Source: VRUE01 sp036525295 (GTDB taxonomy: Bacteria; Actinomycetota; Thermoleophilia; Solirubrobacterales; 70-9). From it: 64,000 nt of DNA. Location of the stretch: contig DATDAQ010000004.1 of assembly GCA_036525295.1 (NCBI GenBank), positions 20,954 through 84,953 on the forward strand. Direction: 5' to 3'. Of this stretch, positions 16,471 through 24,092 are shown piece by piece. Every line of letters starts with the position of its first letter. The stretch's first letter is position 1. The translations under genes were made by a program, and so were the position numbers. A model generated the notes under the pieces. That model had not been told where the DNA came from and did no database searches. It saw only the letters and a program-made list of their open reading frames with translations.

Positions 16471-17070
16471 ATGGATCTGGACAGGCTGAGTACCGGTGAG
16501 AAGATCGCTTCCGTTTCCGCGATCCTTCTCTTCATCTTCATGTTCTTCAACTGGTTCGGCGTCGAGGTCTCAGGCGTCGGAGGGTTCTCGGGCACGATCT
16601 CCGGCGACGGGGGCAATGCCTGGGAGGCCCTTGACTTCATCCCGTTCGTTCTCTTGGTGACGATTGCCGCCGCGCTCGGCGTTGCCGCCCTGCGGCTCAG
16701 CGACGCGGCCTACGAGCCACCGATCTCGGCCAACACCGTCGTCACCGTGCTCGGCGTGATCTCGGTGCTGCTCATCCTCTTCCGGATCGTCGATCCGCCC
16801 AGCTTCGGCAGTGTGGGCGGCGTCTCGGTCGACGCGACGCGCAGCATCGGCATCTTCCTTGGCCTGATCGCCGCCGGCGGGATCGCCTACGGCGGCTACA
16901 GCGCGATGCGAGAGGAAGGGATGACCTTCGGCGACGCGGCGGATCGGCTTTCCAGCGGGCCCGGCGCCGGTACGCCGTCACCGACGTCGCAGCAGCCGCC
17001 GTCATCTTCGACACCGCCTCCACCTCCGCCGCCACCCTCCAATCCTTCTCCGCCTCCGCCGGGAGGCTAG
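16471..17070 (+). CDS. Small membrane protein with proline-rich C-terminal tail
   Basis: The 199-aa protein has about four transmembrane segments: residues 12-32 (ASVSAILLFIFMFFNWF), 53-75, 88-108 (VVTVLGVISVLLILF) and 125-145. They are followed by a Ser/Pro/Thr-rich tail of about 45 residues with long proline runs, likely exposed and flexible. No family is recognised. A GGAGGGTAAG sequence lies just before the ATG and serves as ribosome binding site. It sits between folD and gatC on the same strand. Confidence 0.8.
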   Translation: MDLDRLSTGEKIASVSAILLFIFMFFNWFGVEVSGVGGFSGTISGDGGNAWEALDFIPFVLLVTIAAALGVAALRLSDAAYEPPISANTVVTVLGVISVLLILFRIVDPPSFGSVGGVSVDATRSIGIFLGLIAAGGIAYGGYSAMREEGMTFGDAADRLSSGPGAGTPSPTSQQPPSSSTPPPPPPPPSNPSPPPPGG

Positions 17071-17093
17071 GAGGGTCCCTAGAATCGGCCGCC

Positions 17094-17384
17094 GTGATCG
17101 AGCGGGAGCAGGTACTTCATGTAGCGAAGCTGGCGCGACTCGGACTGTCCGAGGAGGAAGTCGAGCGGATGGCCGGGGAGCTTTCGGGGATCTTGGAGCA
17201 CGTCGACCGGATTGGTGAGCTGGAGCTGGACGATGTGCCGCCTACGTCTCATGTGGTTGAGTTGGAGAACGTGCTGAGGGCGGACGAGCCGCATGAGAGC
17301 CTGGATCGGGACGTGGCGCTCGCGCAGGCGCCGGATCCGGTCGATGGGGCGTTCCGGGTCCCTTCGCCGCAGGCAGAGGGCTAG
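17094..17384 (+). CDS. gatC: Asp-tRNA(Asn)/Glu-tRNA(Gln) amidotransferase subunit C
   Basis: Small stabilising subunit of the GatCAB amidotransferase. The 96-aa protein shows EQVLHVAKLARLGLSEEEVERM, LSGILEHVDRIGELE and the C-terminal LRADEPHESLDRDVAL, all typical of GatC. It starts with GTG at 17094; TAGAAT at 17080-17085 ends 9 nt upstream, consistent with a promoter of very short leader. gatA starts on the next base after the stop. Confidence 0.93.
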   Translation: MIEREQVLHVAKLARLGLSEEEVERMAGELSGILEHVDRIGELELDDVPPTSHVVELENVLRADEPHESLDRDVALAQAPDPVDGAFRVPSPQAEG

Positions 17385-18827
17385 ATGGCGGACATGCTCG
17401 AGTTGACCGCCGTGCAGGCGCAGGAGGCGATGGCCTCGGGGGATCTCTCGCCGACGGAGTATGGGAAGGCTTGGGCCGAGGTCGCGGCCGGGGATGAGCT
17501 GAACGCGTATCTGTGGCGGGATGGCAACGGGGACGCAGGGGAGATTTCAGTTGAGGAGCCGAGCCTCGCACCGGTTGCCGTCAAGGACATCTTCTGCACC
17601 GAGGGGGTGCCGACCACGGCCGGGTCGCGCATCCTCGAGGGCTACCGGCCGGCCTACACCTCCACCGCCGTCCAGCGCCTGATCGAGGCGGGGGCGCCGG
17701 TCCTCGGCAAGACCAACATGGACGAGTTCGCGATGGGCTCCTCCAACGAGAACTCGGCTTTTGGGCCGGTGCTCAATCCCTGGGACCGCGGCCGTGTACC
17801 GGGCGGCTCCTCGGGCGGCTCGGCCGCCGTGGTCGCCGGCGGTCTGGCACCCTGGGCGATCGGCACCGACACCGGCGGCTCGATCCGCCAGCCCGCCTCG
17901 CTCTGCGGCATCGTCGGTCTCAAGCCCACCTACGGCGCGATCTCCCGCTACGGCATGATCGCCTTCGCCTCCTCACTGGACCAGTGCGGCCCGCTCACCC
18001 GCGACGTCAGGGACGCCGCGCTGATGCTGTCGATCCTGCAGGGGGCCGACCCCTGCGACTCGACCTCGGTCGGCCTCGGCGAAGCGCCGAGCCTGCCCGA
18101 TCGCGAGGACCTGAAGGGCCTGCGCTTCGCCGTTCCCTCCGAGCTGGCCCGCGACGCGATCGAGCCGGGGGTGCGGGAGGTCTTCGAGGCGACGCTGGCG
18201 CGGATCGAGCAGCTCGGCGGCGAGATCGCCGAAGTCCCGCTGCCTCATGCCGAGCACGGGATCTCCGCCTACTACGTGATCGCCCCCGCCGAGGCATCCT
18301 CGAACCTGGCCCGCTATGACGGCGTCCGCTATGGGATGAGGAGCGAGGGCAGCGGCGACCTGATCGAGATGTACGAAACGACCCGGGCAGAGGGGTTCGG
18401 CGCCGAGGTGAAGCGCCGGATCATGCTCGGCACCTACGCGCTCTCCTCCGGCTACTACGACGCCTACTATGGCCAGGCGCAGAAGGTGCGGACCAAGATC
18501 GCGGCTGACTTCTCCGCCGCCTTCGCCGAGTTCGACTTCGTCGTCACGCCGACCTCGCCCTCGGTCGCCTTCGGCCTCGGTGAGAAGACCGCCGACCCGC
18601 TGGCGATGTACCTCAACGACTTCTTCACCGTGCCGATGAGCCTCGCCGGCATCCCGGCGATCTCGATTCCGGCTGGCCTTGCCGAGCCGGCCGGAGGCGG
18701 TCCGCAGCTCCCCGTCGGCTTCCAGATCGCCGCGCCGGCCTTCGGAGAGCAAATGCTTCTCGACGCCGCCCACGCGCTGGAGCAGGTGATCGGCTTCGAT
18801 GCGAGGCCGGAGGGTGTCCGTGGCTGA
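17385..18827 (+). CDS. gatA: Asp-tRNA(Asn)/Glu-tRNA(Gln) amidotransferase subunit A
   Basis: Glutaminase subunit of GatCAB, releasing ammonia from glutamine by the amidase-signature Ser-cisSer-Lys triad. Lys is in PVAVKDIFC, the Ser-rich loop in GGSSGGSAAVVAGG, and the nucleophile region in GTDTGGSIRQPASLCG. The 480-aa length is normal. It starts immediately after gatC, and gatB overlaps its 3' end, so the three genes form one operon. Confidence 0.96.
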   Translation: MADMLELTAVQAQEAMASGDLSPTEYGKAWAEVAAGDELNAYLWRDGNGDAGEISVEEPSLAPVAVKDIFCTEGVPTTAGSRILEGYRPAYTSTAVQRLIEAGAPVLGKTNMDEFAMGSSNENSAFGPVLNPWDRGRVPGGSSGGSAAVVAGGLAPWAIGTDTGGSIRQPASLCGIVGLKPTYGAISRYGMIAFASSLDQCGPLTRDVRDAALMLSILQGADPCDSTSVGLGEAPSLPDREDLKGLRFAVPSELARDAIEPGVREVFEATLARIEQLGGEIAEVPLPHAEHGISAYYVIAPAEASSNLARYDGVRYGMRSEGSGDLIEMYETTRAEGFGAEVKRRIMLGTYALSSGYYDAYYGQAQKVRTKIAADFSAAFAEFDFVVTPTSPSVAFGLGEKTADPLAMYLNDFFTVPMSLAGIPAISIPAGLAEPAGGGPQLPVGFQIAAPAFGEQMLLDAAHALEQVIGFDARPEGVRG

Positions 18828-20259
18828 GCTCGAGGCGGTGATCGGGCTGGAGATCCACGTCCAGCTGGCGACGAAGACCAAGATGTTCTGCGGTTGCGAG
18901 CTTTCCTTCGGCGACGAGCCAAACGTCCACACGTGTCCCGTCTGTCTCGCTCACCCGGGCGTGCTCCCGGTGACCAACGAGCAGGCGATCCTCTACGCGC
19001 TGAAGATCGCCGCCGCACTGGAGTGCGAGGTGGCCCCGCGCTCGATCTTCCACCGCAAGAACTACTTCTATCCCGACAGCCCCAAGGCGTACCAGATCAG
19101 CCAGTACGACATCCCGATCGCCAGCAACGGCCGCCTCGGCGACGTCCGCATCAACCGGGCCCACCTCGAGGAGGACGCAGCGAAGATGATCCACGTCGGC
19201 GACTCGGGCCGCATCCACGGCTCCGGCGCCTCCCTGGTCGACTTCAACCGGGGCGGCACCCCGCTGGTCGAGATCGTCACCGAACCGGATCTGCGCGGCG
19301 CCGCCGAGGCCGCTGCCTGGGCGCGGATGTTGCGCGAGACCGTCCGCCAGCTCGGGGTCTCCGACGTCAACATGGAGGAGGGCAGCCTGCGGGTCGACGC
19401 CAACGTCTCGGTGCGGCCCGCCGGCAGCGAGGCGCTGGGGACGAAGACCGAGCTGAAGAACATGAACAGCTTCCGTTTCCTCGAGCGGGGCATGGAAGCC
19501 GAGCTGGCCCGCCAGCGCGAGCTGATCGAGGCGGGGGGGACCGTGGTCCAGGAGACCCTCCACTTCCATCCCGAGGACGGCACCCTGCACCCGCTCCGCT
19601 CGAAGGAGGAGGCGCACGACTACCGCTACTTCCCCGAGCCCGACCTGGTGCCGATCGCGCCCACCGAGGAGATGATCCGCGAAGCGCGCGAGTCGCTGCC
19701 GGAGCTGCCGGCGGCGCGAGCGGCTCGCTACGAAGGGGAGATGGGCCTGGCCGAGGACGTTGCCGCCCTGCTCGCGGCCGACCCCGAGACCGCCGGGTAC
19801 TTCGAGCAGGTGGCCGGGTCGGCGAGCGATGTCGAGCCGCGCGTGGTCGCCAACTGGGTCACCGGCGAGCTGGCCGCAGCACTGCGGCAGGACGGGGGAG
19901 AGGTCACCGCCGCGGAGTCGAAGGTCAAGCCCGGCGCCCTGGCCCTCCTCATCGGCATGGTCCAGGAGAAGAAGATCTCCCATGGCAGCGGCAAGACCGT
20001 GCTCGCGACCCTCGTCGCCGAGGGCGGCGACCCCGAGGCGATCGTCGAGCGCGAGGGCCTCGCCCAGATCTCCGACAGCGGCGAGCTGGAGGCGATCGTC
20101 GCTGCCGCGGTCGATGCAAACCCGGAGGCCGCCGAGCAGATCCGCTCCGGCAACCAGAAGGCGATCGGCGCCATCGTCGGCGCTGTGATGAAGGAGACCA
20201 AGGGCCGCGCCGACGGCGGTGAGGTCAACCAGCTCATCAAGCAGCGACTCGGCCTCTGA
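18820..20259 (+). CDS. gatB: Asp-tRNA(Asn)/Glu-tRNA(Gln) amidotransferase subunit B
   Basis: Kinase/amidotransferase subunit of GatCAB that activates and amidates misacylated Glu-tRNA(Gln) or Asp-tRNA(Asn). Motifs: AVIGLEIHVQLATKTKMFC, zinc cysteines CGC...CPVC, HRKNYFYPDSPKAYQISQ, VDFNRGGTPLVEIV, and the YqeY-like tail domain ending NQKAIGAIVGAVM. GTG 18820 is preferred because it gives MAELEAVIGLEIH; an in-frame ATG at 18799 would add seven residues and enlarge the overlap with gatA. The overlap is 8 nt from GTG. Confidence 0.96.
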   Translation: MAELEAVIGLEIHVQLATKTKMFCGCELSFGDEPNVHTCPVCLAHPGVLPVTNEQAILYALKIAAALECEVAPRSIFHRKNYFYPDSPKAYQISQYDIPIASNGRLGDVRINRAHLEEDAAKMIHVGDSGRIHGSGASLVDFNRGGTPLVEIVTEPDLRGAAEAAAWARMLRETVRQLGVSDVNMEEGSLRVDANVSVRPAGSEALGTKTELKNMNSFRFLERGMEAELARQRELIEAGGTVVQETLHFHPEDGTLHPLRSKEEAHDYRYFPEPDLVPIAPTEEMIREARESLPELPAARAARYEGEMGLAEDVAALLAADPETAGYFEQVAGSASDVEPRVVANWVTGELAAALRQDGGEVTAAESKVKPGALALLIGMVQEKKISHGSGKTVLATLVAEGGDPEAIVEREGLAQISDSGELEAIVAAAVDANPEAAEQIRSGNQKAIGAIVGAVMKETKGRADGGEVNQLIKQRLGL

Positions 20260-20400
20260 GGGGCGAACTTCTCGTCCTGGCGGGCTTAGGCAGGCGTGAA
20301 TGCGATAACCGCGGCGGTCCTTCTGGCGCATGCGGGTGTGATTCGGGCGCTGATAGTGCTCGCATCGCAACTCGCAAGTCGCCGGTAGAACACGCCGCAA

Positions 20401-20435
20401 AAAGAAACGGCCCCGGGGAAGCTCCCGGAGCCGTT
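20401..20435 (-). terminator. Intrinsic terminator for leftward transcription
   Basis: An imperfect GC-rich stem (20406-20435; AACGGC...GCCGTT) is followed on the minus strand by a T-rich run (complement of AAAAAGAAA around 20399-20407). It has no T-run on the plus strand, so it fits termination of the small leftward gene at 20594-20719 better than of gatB. The remaining sequence 20260-20400 shows nothing I can assign. Confidence 0.6.
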
Positions 20436-20513
20436 CAATGTGAACGCGATCTGGGCGAAACCTTATCGCTGCATCGGGTCGCTTGCAAGGACAACCCGAA
20501 AGTGCGTTCCGAT

Positions 20514-20538
20514 ACTTTGTAACAAGTTGTTACAAAGT
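20514..20538. promoter_or_regulatory. Perfect palindromic operator candidate
   Basis: ACTTTGTAACA - AGT - TGTTACAAAGT, an 11-bp perfect inverted repeat, lies 22 bp upstream of the -35 box of the transposase promoter. It is AT-rich compared with its surroundings and looks like a regulator binding site. Confidence 0.55.
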
Positions 20539-20560
20539 GCTAAGTTGGGAGATTATATAC

Positions 20561-20589
20561 TTGACACAGGGAAGCTCAGCGGCTAAGCT
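20561..20589 (+). promoter_or_regulatory. Sigma-70-type promoter upstream of the transposase
   Basis: Consensus TTGACA (20561-20566), 17-bp spacer, TAAGCT (20584-20589). The predicted start near 20596 coincides with an ATG that opens a 43-codon leaderless frame (20596-20727) whose stop overlaps the transposase ATG (ATGA). The 128-nt leader is antisense to the small gene at 20594-20719. Confidence 0.7.
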
Positions 20590-20593
20590 GTCC

Positions 20594-20719
20594 CTATGAC
20601 CCGCCCTTACGGCTCTCCAGCGCCGTTTTCTTCGCAGTCTCCCGAACCTGTTTCGGGAACAATTTCCTCATCACCTCAGTGTCCTGCAGCTCTTTGGCTT
20701 TCTTCTTGCGGCGAGGCAT
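20594..20719 (-). CDS. Small basic protein divergent from the transposase
   Basis: A 41-residue frame beginning MPRRKKKAKELQ and ending ALESRKGGS, strongly basic and probably helical. AGGAAGG lies 9 nt before its ATG on the minus strand, a good ribosome binding site, and a terminator with a T-run lies about 160 nt beyond its stop. Its start is 4 bp from the transposase start on the other strand. It might bind nucleic acid or act on the transposase. I do not recognise the family, and the alternative is a chance frame opposite the leaderless 43-codon frame. Confidence 0.45.
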   Translation of the reverse strand: MPRRKKKAKELQDTEVMRKLFPKQVRETAKKTALESRKGGS

Positions 20720-20723
20720 CGCT

Positions 20724-21626
20724 ATGAACCTTCCTGATCTGATCGAGCAGTTCCACTCCGAGGACAAGTGCCGAGGATACCTCGAAGACCTGCGGTGGCC
20801 AGAGGGGGTGCGCTGCCCACGCTGCAACAACGCCTCCACCTCCTGGATCGAGAAGCGAAAGCAGCATGAGTGCAACGAGTGCCGCTACCAGTTCTCCGTG
20901 ACGGCGGGAACGGTCTTCCACGACTCCCACCTGCCGCTGTGGAAGTGGTTCCTGGCGATCTACCTCGTCGGAGAGAGCAAGAAGGGGATCAGCGGCAAGC
21001 AGCTCCAGCGCACCCTGGGGGTCTCCTACAAGACCGCCTGGTACATGGGCCACCGCATCCGCTCTGCGATGGAGGACGACTCCCCTGTGCCGCTGCAGGG
21101 CATCGTGGAGGTCGACGAGACCTGGATCGGCGGCGTCCACCGCAAAACGACCGAGGACCGCTCTGGGCGTTCGAAGAAGAAGCTCGTCCTCGGGGCCATC
21201 GCCCGTGACGGTGAGGTGCGCCTTGTCATGCGCTCTGGTGGGGCCCGGGAGACCAAAGCCTCCTACCGCAAGTTCGTCAAAGACGTTGTAGGCGACGACG
21301 CCGAGTACATCTTCACGGACTCCGACTACTCCTGGGGCGATATGACCGACTGGAACACGAAGCACCGCAAGGTCGATCACAGCACCGACGAATGGGTTCG
21401 GGGGATCGTCCACACGAACACGATCGAGAGCGTCTGGAGCCTCTTCAAGCGCTCCGTCGTCGGCACCTACCACCAGCTCTCGGCCAAGCACCTGCCGGCC
21501 TACCTGGATGAGATGGCTTTCCGCTTCAACAACCGCCACAACGCCTTCTTGTTCAGGGACACGCTGCTGCGGATGATCGAGGGCGAGACCCTCCCCTACG
21601 CCGAGCTGATCGCCACAGAGGGCTAG
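20724..21626 (+). CDS. IS1595-family transposase (ISXO2-like)
   Basis: The 300-aa protein has an N-terminal zinc ribbon (CPRCNN...CNECRYQF), a helix-turn-helix region (SGKQLQRTLGVSYKTAWYMGHRI) and an ISXO2-like DDE catalytic domain: Asp in VEVDETWIGG, Asp in FTDSDYS, then HTNTIESVWSLFKR with the Asn/Glu region. ATG 20724 is chosen for its SD (GCGAGG) and the family start MNLPDLIEQFHSE. I could not find terminal inverted repeats or a target-site duplication, so it may be a solo or domesticated copy. The protein appears intact. Confidence 0.9.
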   Translation: MNLPDLIEQFHSEDKCRGYLEDLRWPEGVRCPRCNNASTSWIEKRKQHECNECRYQFSVTAGTVFHDSHLPLWKWFLAIYLVGESKKGISGKQLQRTLGVSYKTAWYMGHRIRSAMEDDSPVPLQGIVEVDETWIGGVHRKTTEDRSGRSKKKLVLGAIARDGEVRLVMRSGGARETKASYRKFVKDVVGDDAEYIFTDSDYSWGDMTDWNTKHRKVDHSTDEWVRGIVHTNTIESVWSLFKRSVVGTYHQLSAKHLPAYLDEMAFRFNNRHNAFLFRDTLLRMIEGETLPYAELIATEG

Positions 21627-21649
21627 GGTTTCAGTAGCCTGCCGCCGGG

Positions 21650-21961
21650 ATGCGCAAGGCTGGGGCGACGATTGTGACGGCACTCCTCCTGCTCGTCGGC
21701 TGCGGGGAGAGCACTGAACCCCTGGCGGGCTACGTCACGCTCGAAGACGCCCACGAGTATTTCGGCGTCCTCTACGGCGGGCGATGGGAGTGTGCCGGTC
21801 ATGGCCCGCCCGACTCGCTCTCGATGAATCTGGAACCACGCTTTCGCGAAAAGCCATTGCTGTTTCGTTTCGCGAGTTGCCGTTTGCTTTCAGGCGGCAA
21901 CTCACAAACACATGAGGACGGGGTTGGGCCGGGCTCGGTCCTCACCTACGGCATTCCCTAG
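21650..21961 (+). CDS. Putative short lipoprotein
   Basis: The 103-aa frame starts with a signal peptide and lipobox (TALLLLVGCGES), so the mature protein would be lipid-anchored at Cys19 or so. The rest has no recognised domain and three further cysteines. TAGCCT ends 9 nt before the ATG. Its last 20 nt overlap the convergent membrane-protein gene. It follows the transposase directly and could be element cargo, although the two need not be linked. The C-terminal third looks unconserved, so the gene might be truncated. Confidence 0.5.
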   Translation: MRKAGATIVTALLLLVGCGESTEPLAGYVTLEDAHEYFGVLYGGRWECAGHGPPDSLSMNLEPRFREKPLLFRFASCRLLSGGNSQTHEDGVGPGSVLTYGIP

Positions 21962-22358
21962 AGCTGCTTCGCACCGCCGCCAGGACTCGGTAGCAGTCTT
22001 CGACGGCGTTGAGAAGCTGCGTCATGCCGGAACCCTCGGCGGGTGCTATGGAGAGGTCATCTCGGAACGCAGGGAGGCAGTCTTCGACAGTCGTCTTCGC
22101 CTCGAAGATCAGAGCCAGCGCTTCACGGCGCAGCTTCTTTTCTGACTCCCCGTAGCGGTTGTACTTCAGGGTGTTTTCCAAGTCGAGGGCGCGCCTCAGT
22201 AGGGCGTCAACCTTCTCCTCGGCGGATTCCTCGGCTGGCCAACGGAAGATCAAGAGCATGAGCAGCGCCAGCGACAGAAAGCCCAAGACAACTGCCCCAC
22301 CGCCAAGGTAGTACCAGCCCTCCCAGCCCTCGGCACTGCCCTGGGCGGCCTGGATCAT
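21942..22358 (-). CDS. Membrane-anchored protein of unknown function
   Basis: The 138-aa product has one clear transmembrane helix (YYLGGGAVVLGFLSLALLMLLIF), a coiled-coil-like stretch (EEKVDALLRRALDLENTLK) and a cytoplasmic helical domain. The same frame stays open upstream to about 22431 and encodes another hydrophobic helix (HLAIGLLVSVALGGLLGGG), but without ATG, GTG or TTG. A 30-codon frame in another phase (22355-22447) ends in ATGA overlapping this ATG. Either the start is non-canonical, or a frameshift separates the first helix, or the upstream frame couples translation. Confidence 0.6.
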   Translation of the reverse strand: MIQAAQGSAEGWEGWYYLGGGAVVLGFLSLALLMLLIFRWPAEESAEEKVDALLRRALDLENTLKYNRYGESEKKLRREALALIFEAKTTVEDCLPAFRDDLSIAPAEGSGMTQLLNAVEDCYRVLAAVRSSSRECRR

Positions 22359-22490
22359 TGCCCCACCGCCGAGCAGGCCCCCCAGGGCAACGCTGACGAG
22401 AAGGCCAATAGCCAGGTGTCGGCGGGGCCGGTCGATGCCGAAATCATAGCCAACCCTGCGTCAAGGGGATAATCCTGCTAAGTTGAACAC

Positions 22491-23816
22491 ATGGCCTGGA
22501 ACGTCGTCATCGCCGGTGGTGGATTCGGGGGCGCGATGGCGGCGCGGGAGCTGGAGCGGATCCTGCCGCGGCAGTCAGCTCGGCTGGTGCTCGTCAACGA
22601 CGTCAACTTCCTGCTTTACACGCCGTTCCTGCCGGAGGCGGCGGCGGGGACGCTGGAGCCGCGGCACGTGGTCACGCCGCTGCGCGAGATCCTCGACCGG
22701 ACGTACCTGCGCCTGGGCTCGATCGCCGGCCACGATCCGGTGGCGAAGACGGTCGAGCTGCGCACCCGCGAAGGCGAGGCCGAGCAGCTTCCTTATGACC
22801 AGCTGCTGCTTGCGCTGGGGTCGGTCTCGCGAGTGCTGCCGGTGCCCGGTCTTTCCGAGCACGCGATCGGGTTCAAGAGCCTTGCCGACGCGATCTGGCT
22901 GCGCAATCACGTGATCGAGACGCTGGAGGCGGCCAACGCGACCGACGACGCGGCCCGGCGCGAGGAGTTGCTGACCTACGTCTTCGTCGGCGGTGGCTAC
23001 GCCGGCCTCGAGGCGCTGGCCGAGCTCCAGGACTTCGCCACGGACGCGATCGAGAGCTACCCGCGGGCTCGCTTGCATGGCATGCGCTGGGTCCTGGTCG
23101 AGGCCGCCGATCGGGTCCTGCCCGAGATCGACGCCGAGCTGGCCGACTACGCCGTGCGCGAGCTGCGCGGCCGCGGCATCGACATCCGCCTCGGCACGAC
23201 CCTGGAGGAGGTGCGGGCCGACAGCGCCCGCATCGCCACCGGCGAGACCCTGCCCACCCGGACCGTCGTCTGGACGGCGGGTGTGGCCCCGCACCCGAGC
23301 TTGCGCCAGCTCTCGGTTCCACTCGACGAGCGCGGCCGGGTCCCGGTCGACGAGCGCCTGCGGGTGAAGGGTATGGACGCGGTCTGGGCGATCGGCGACT
23401 GCGCCGCCGCTCCCGACCCGCGCGGCGGCCTCTGCCCGCCAACCGCACAACACGCCGTGCGCCAGGGCCCGGTGGCGGCCCGCAACATCGCCGCCGAGCT
23501 CGGCATCGGCTCTGCCCAGCGCTTCGAGTACCGCGGCAATGCCGCCTTCGTCAACCTCGGCCGCTACAAGGCGGTCGGCAAGGTCGGCAGCCGCACCTTC
23601 CGCGGCTTCCCGGCATGGTGGATGGCCCGGACCTACCACATGAGCCAGATCCCCGGCGTAGCCCGCAAGGCACGCGCGGTGATCGACTGGACCGCCAGCT
23701 TGCCCTTCCGTCGCGACATCTCGGAGGTTGGCTCGATCGGTCACCCGAAGCCCCTAGGCGCGACAATGGACCCGTGGGATTCGAGTACCTCGTCATCGCC
23801 TTCTTCTTCGGCCTAG
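22491..23816 (+). CDS. ndh: Type II NADH dehydrogenase (NDH-2), FAD-dependent
   Basis: Single-subunit, non-proton-pumping NADH:quinone oxidoreductase of the membrane surface, here presumably reducing menaquinone. The 441-aa protein has an FAD-binding Rossmann motif at the start (VVIAGGGFGGAMAAREL), an NAD-binding GGGYAGLEALAEL near residue 165, the second FAD motif (VWAIGDCAAAPD) and the C-terminal membrane-binding region (AFVNLGRYKAVGKVGSR). TAAGTT at 22479-22484 ends 7 nt before ATG. The last 43 nt overlap the start of the next gene. Confidence 0.92.
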   Translation: MAWNVVIAGGGFGGAMAARELERILPRQSARLVLVNDVNFLLYTPFLPEAAAGTLEPRHVVTPLREILDRTYLRLGSIAGHDPVAKTVELRTREGEAEQLPYDQLLLALGSVSRVLPVPGLSEHAIGFKSLADAIWLRNHVIETLEAANATDDAARREELLTYVFVGGGYAGLEALAELQDFATDAIESYPRARLHGMRWVLVEAADRVLPEIDAELADYAVRELRGRGIDIRLGTTLEEVRADSARIATGETLPTRTVVWTAGVAPHPSLRQLSVPLDERGRVPVDERLRVKGMDAVWAIGDCAAAPDPRGGLCPPTAQHAVRQGPVAARNIAAELGIGSAQRFEYRGNAAFVNLGRYKAVGKVGSRTFRGFPAWWMARTYHMSQIPGVARKARAVIDWTASLPFRRDISEVGSIGHPKPLGATMDPWDSSTSSSPSSSA

Positions 23817-24058
23817 CCACCGCGATCATCGGCAGGGGCAAGGGCAGCTCGTTCTGGCTCTGGTTGCTGATCGGCACGATGCTGCCCCCGCTCGGCCTGA
23901 TCGCGGTGATCCTTTACCGCTCCGAGAAGGACGAACCCGAACGCCAGTGCCCCAACTGCCTGAAGCCACTAAAGCTTTATGTACAAGTCTGTCCGCGCTG
24001 CGGCGCAGACCTCTACCTGCCTGATCCGGCGGCGGTCCGGCATCCGGGGGTCAAGTAA
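23774..24058 (+). CDS. Small membrane protein with C-terminal zinc ribbon
   Basis: A 94-aa protein with GTG start at 23774: two transmembrane helices (YLVIAFFFGLATAII and FWLWLLIGTMLPPLGLIAVIL) followed by a cytoplasmic zinc ribbon (CPNC...CPRCGADLYLP). This layout is common for small actinobacterial membrane proteins whose job is not known. The 43-nt overlap with ndh suggests coupled expression. Upstream ATG 23615 in the same frame is rejected because it lies deep within ndh. Confidence 0.78.
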   Translation: MGFEYLVIAFFFGLATAIIGRGKGSSFWLWLLIGTMLPPLGLIAVILYRSEKDEPERQCPNCLKPLKLYVQVCPRCGADLYLPDPAAVRHPGVK

Positions 24059-24092
24059 GTGGCGGTCAGCAGAGGGCCGACGGACACCGCTC

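Noticed and set aside
18625..20400. 591-codon minus-strand frame opposite gatA/gatB
   Set aside because: Shadow of gatB with His/Asp/Leu-rich composition; GatB is certain on the plus strand.
20724..21961. Complete insertion sequence carrying the lipoprotein gene as cargo
   Set aside because: No terminal inverted repeats or target-site duplication could be found by eye, so only the transposase gene is annotated.
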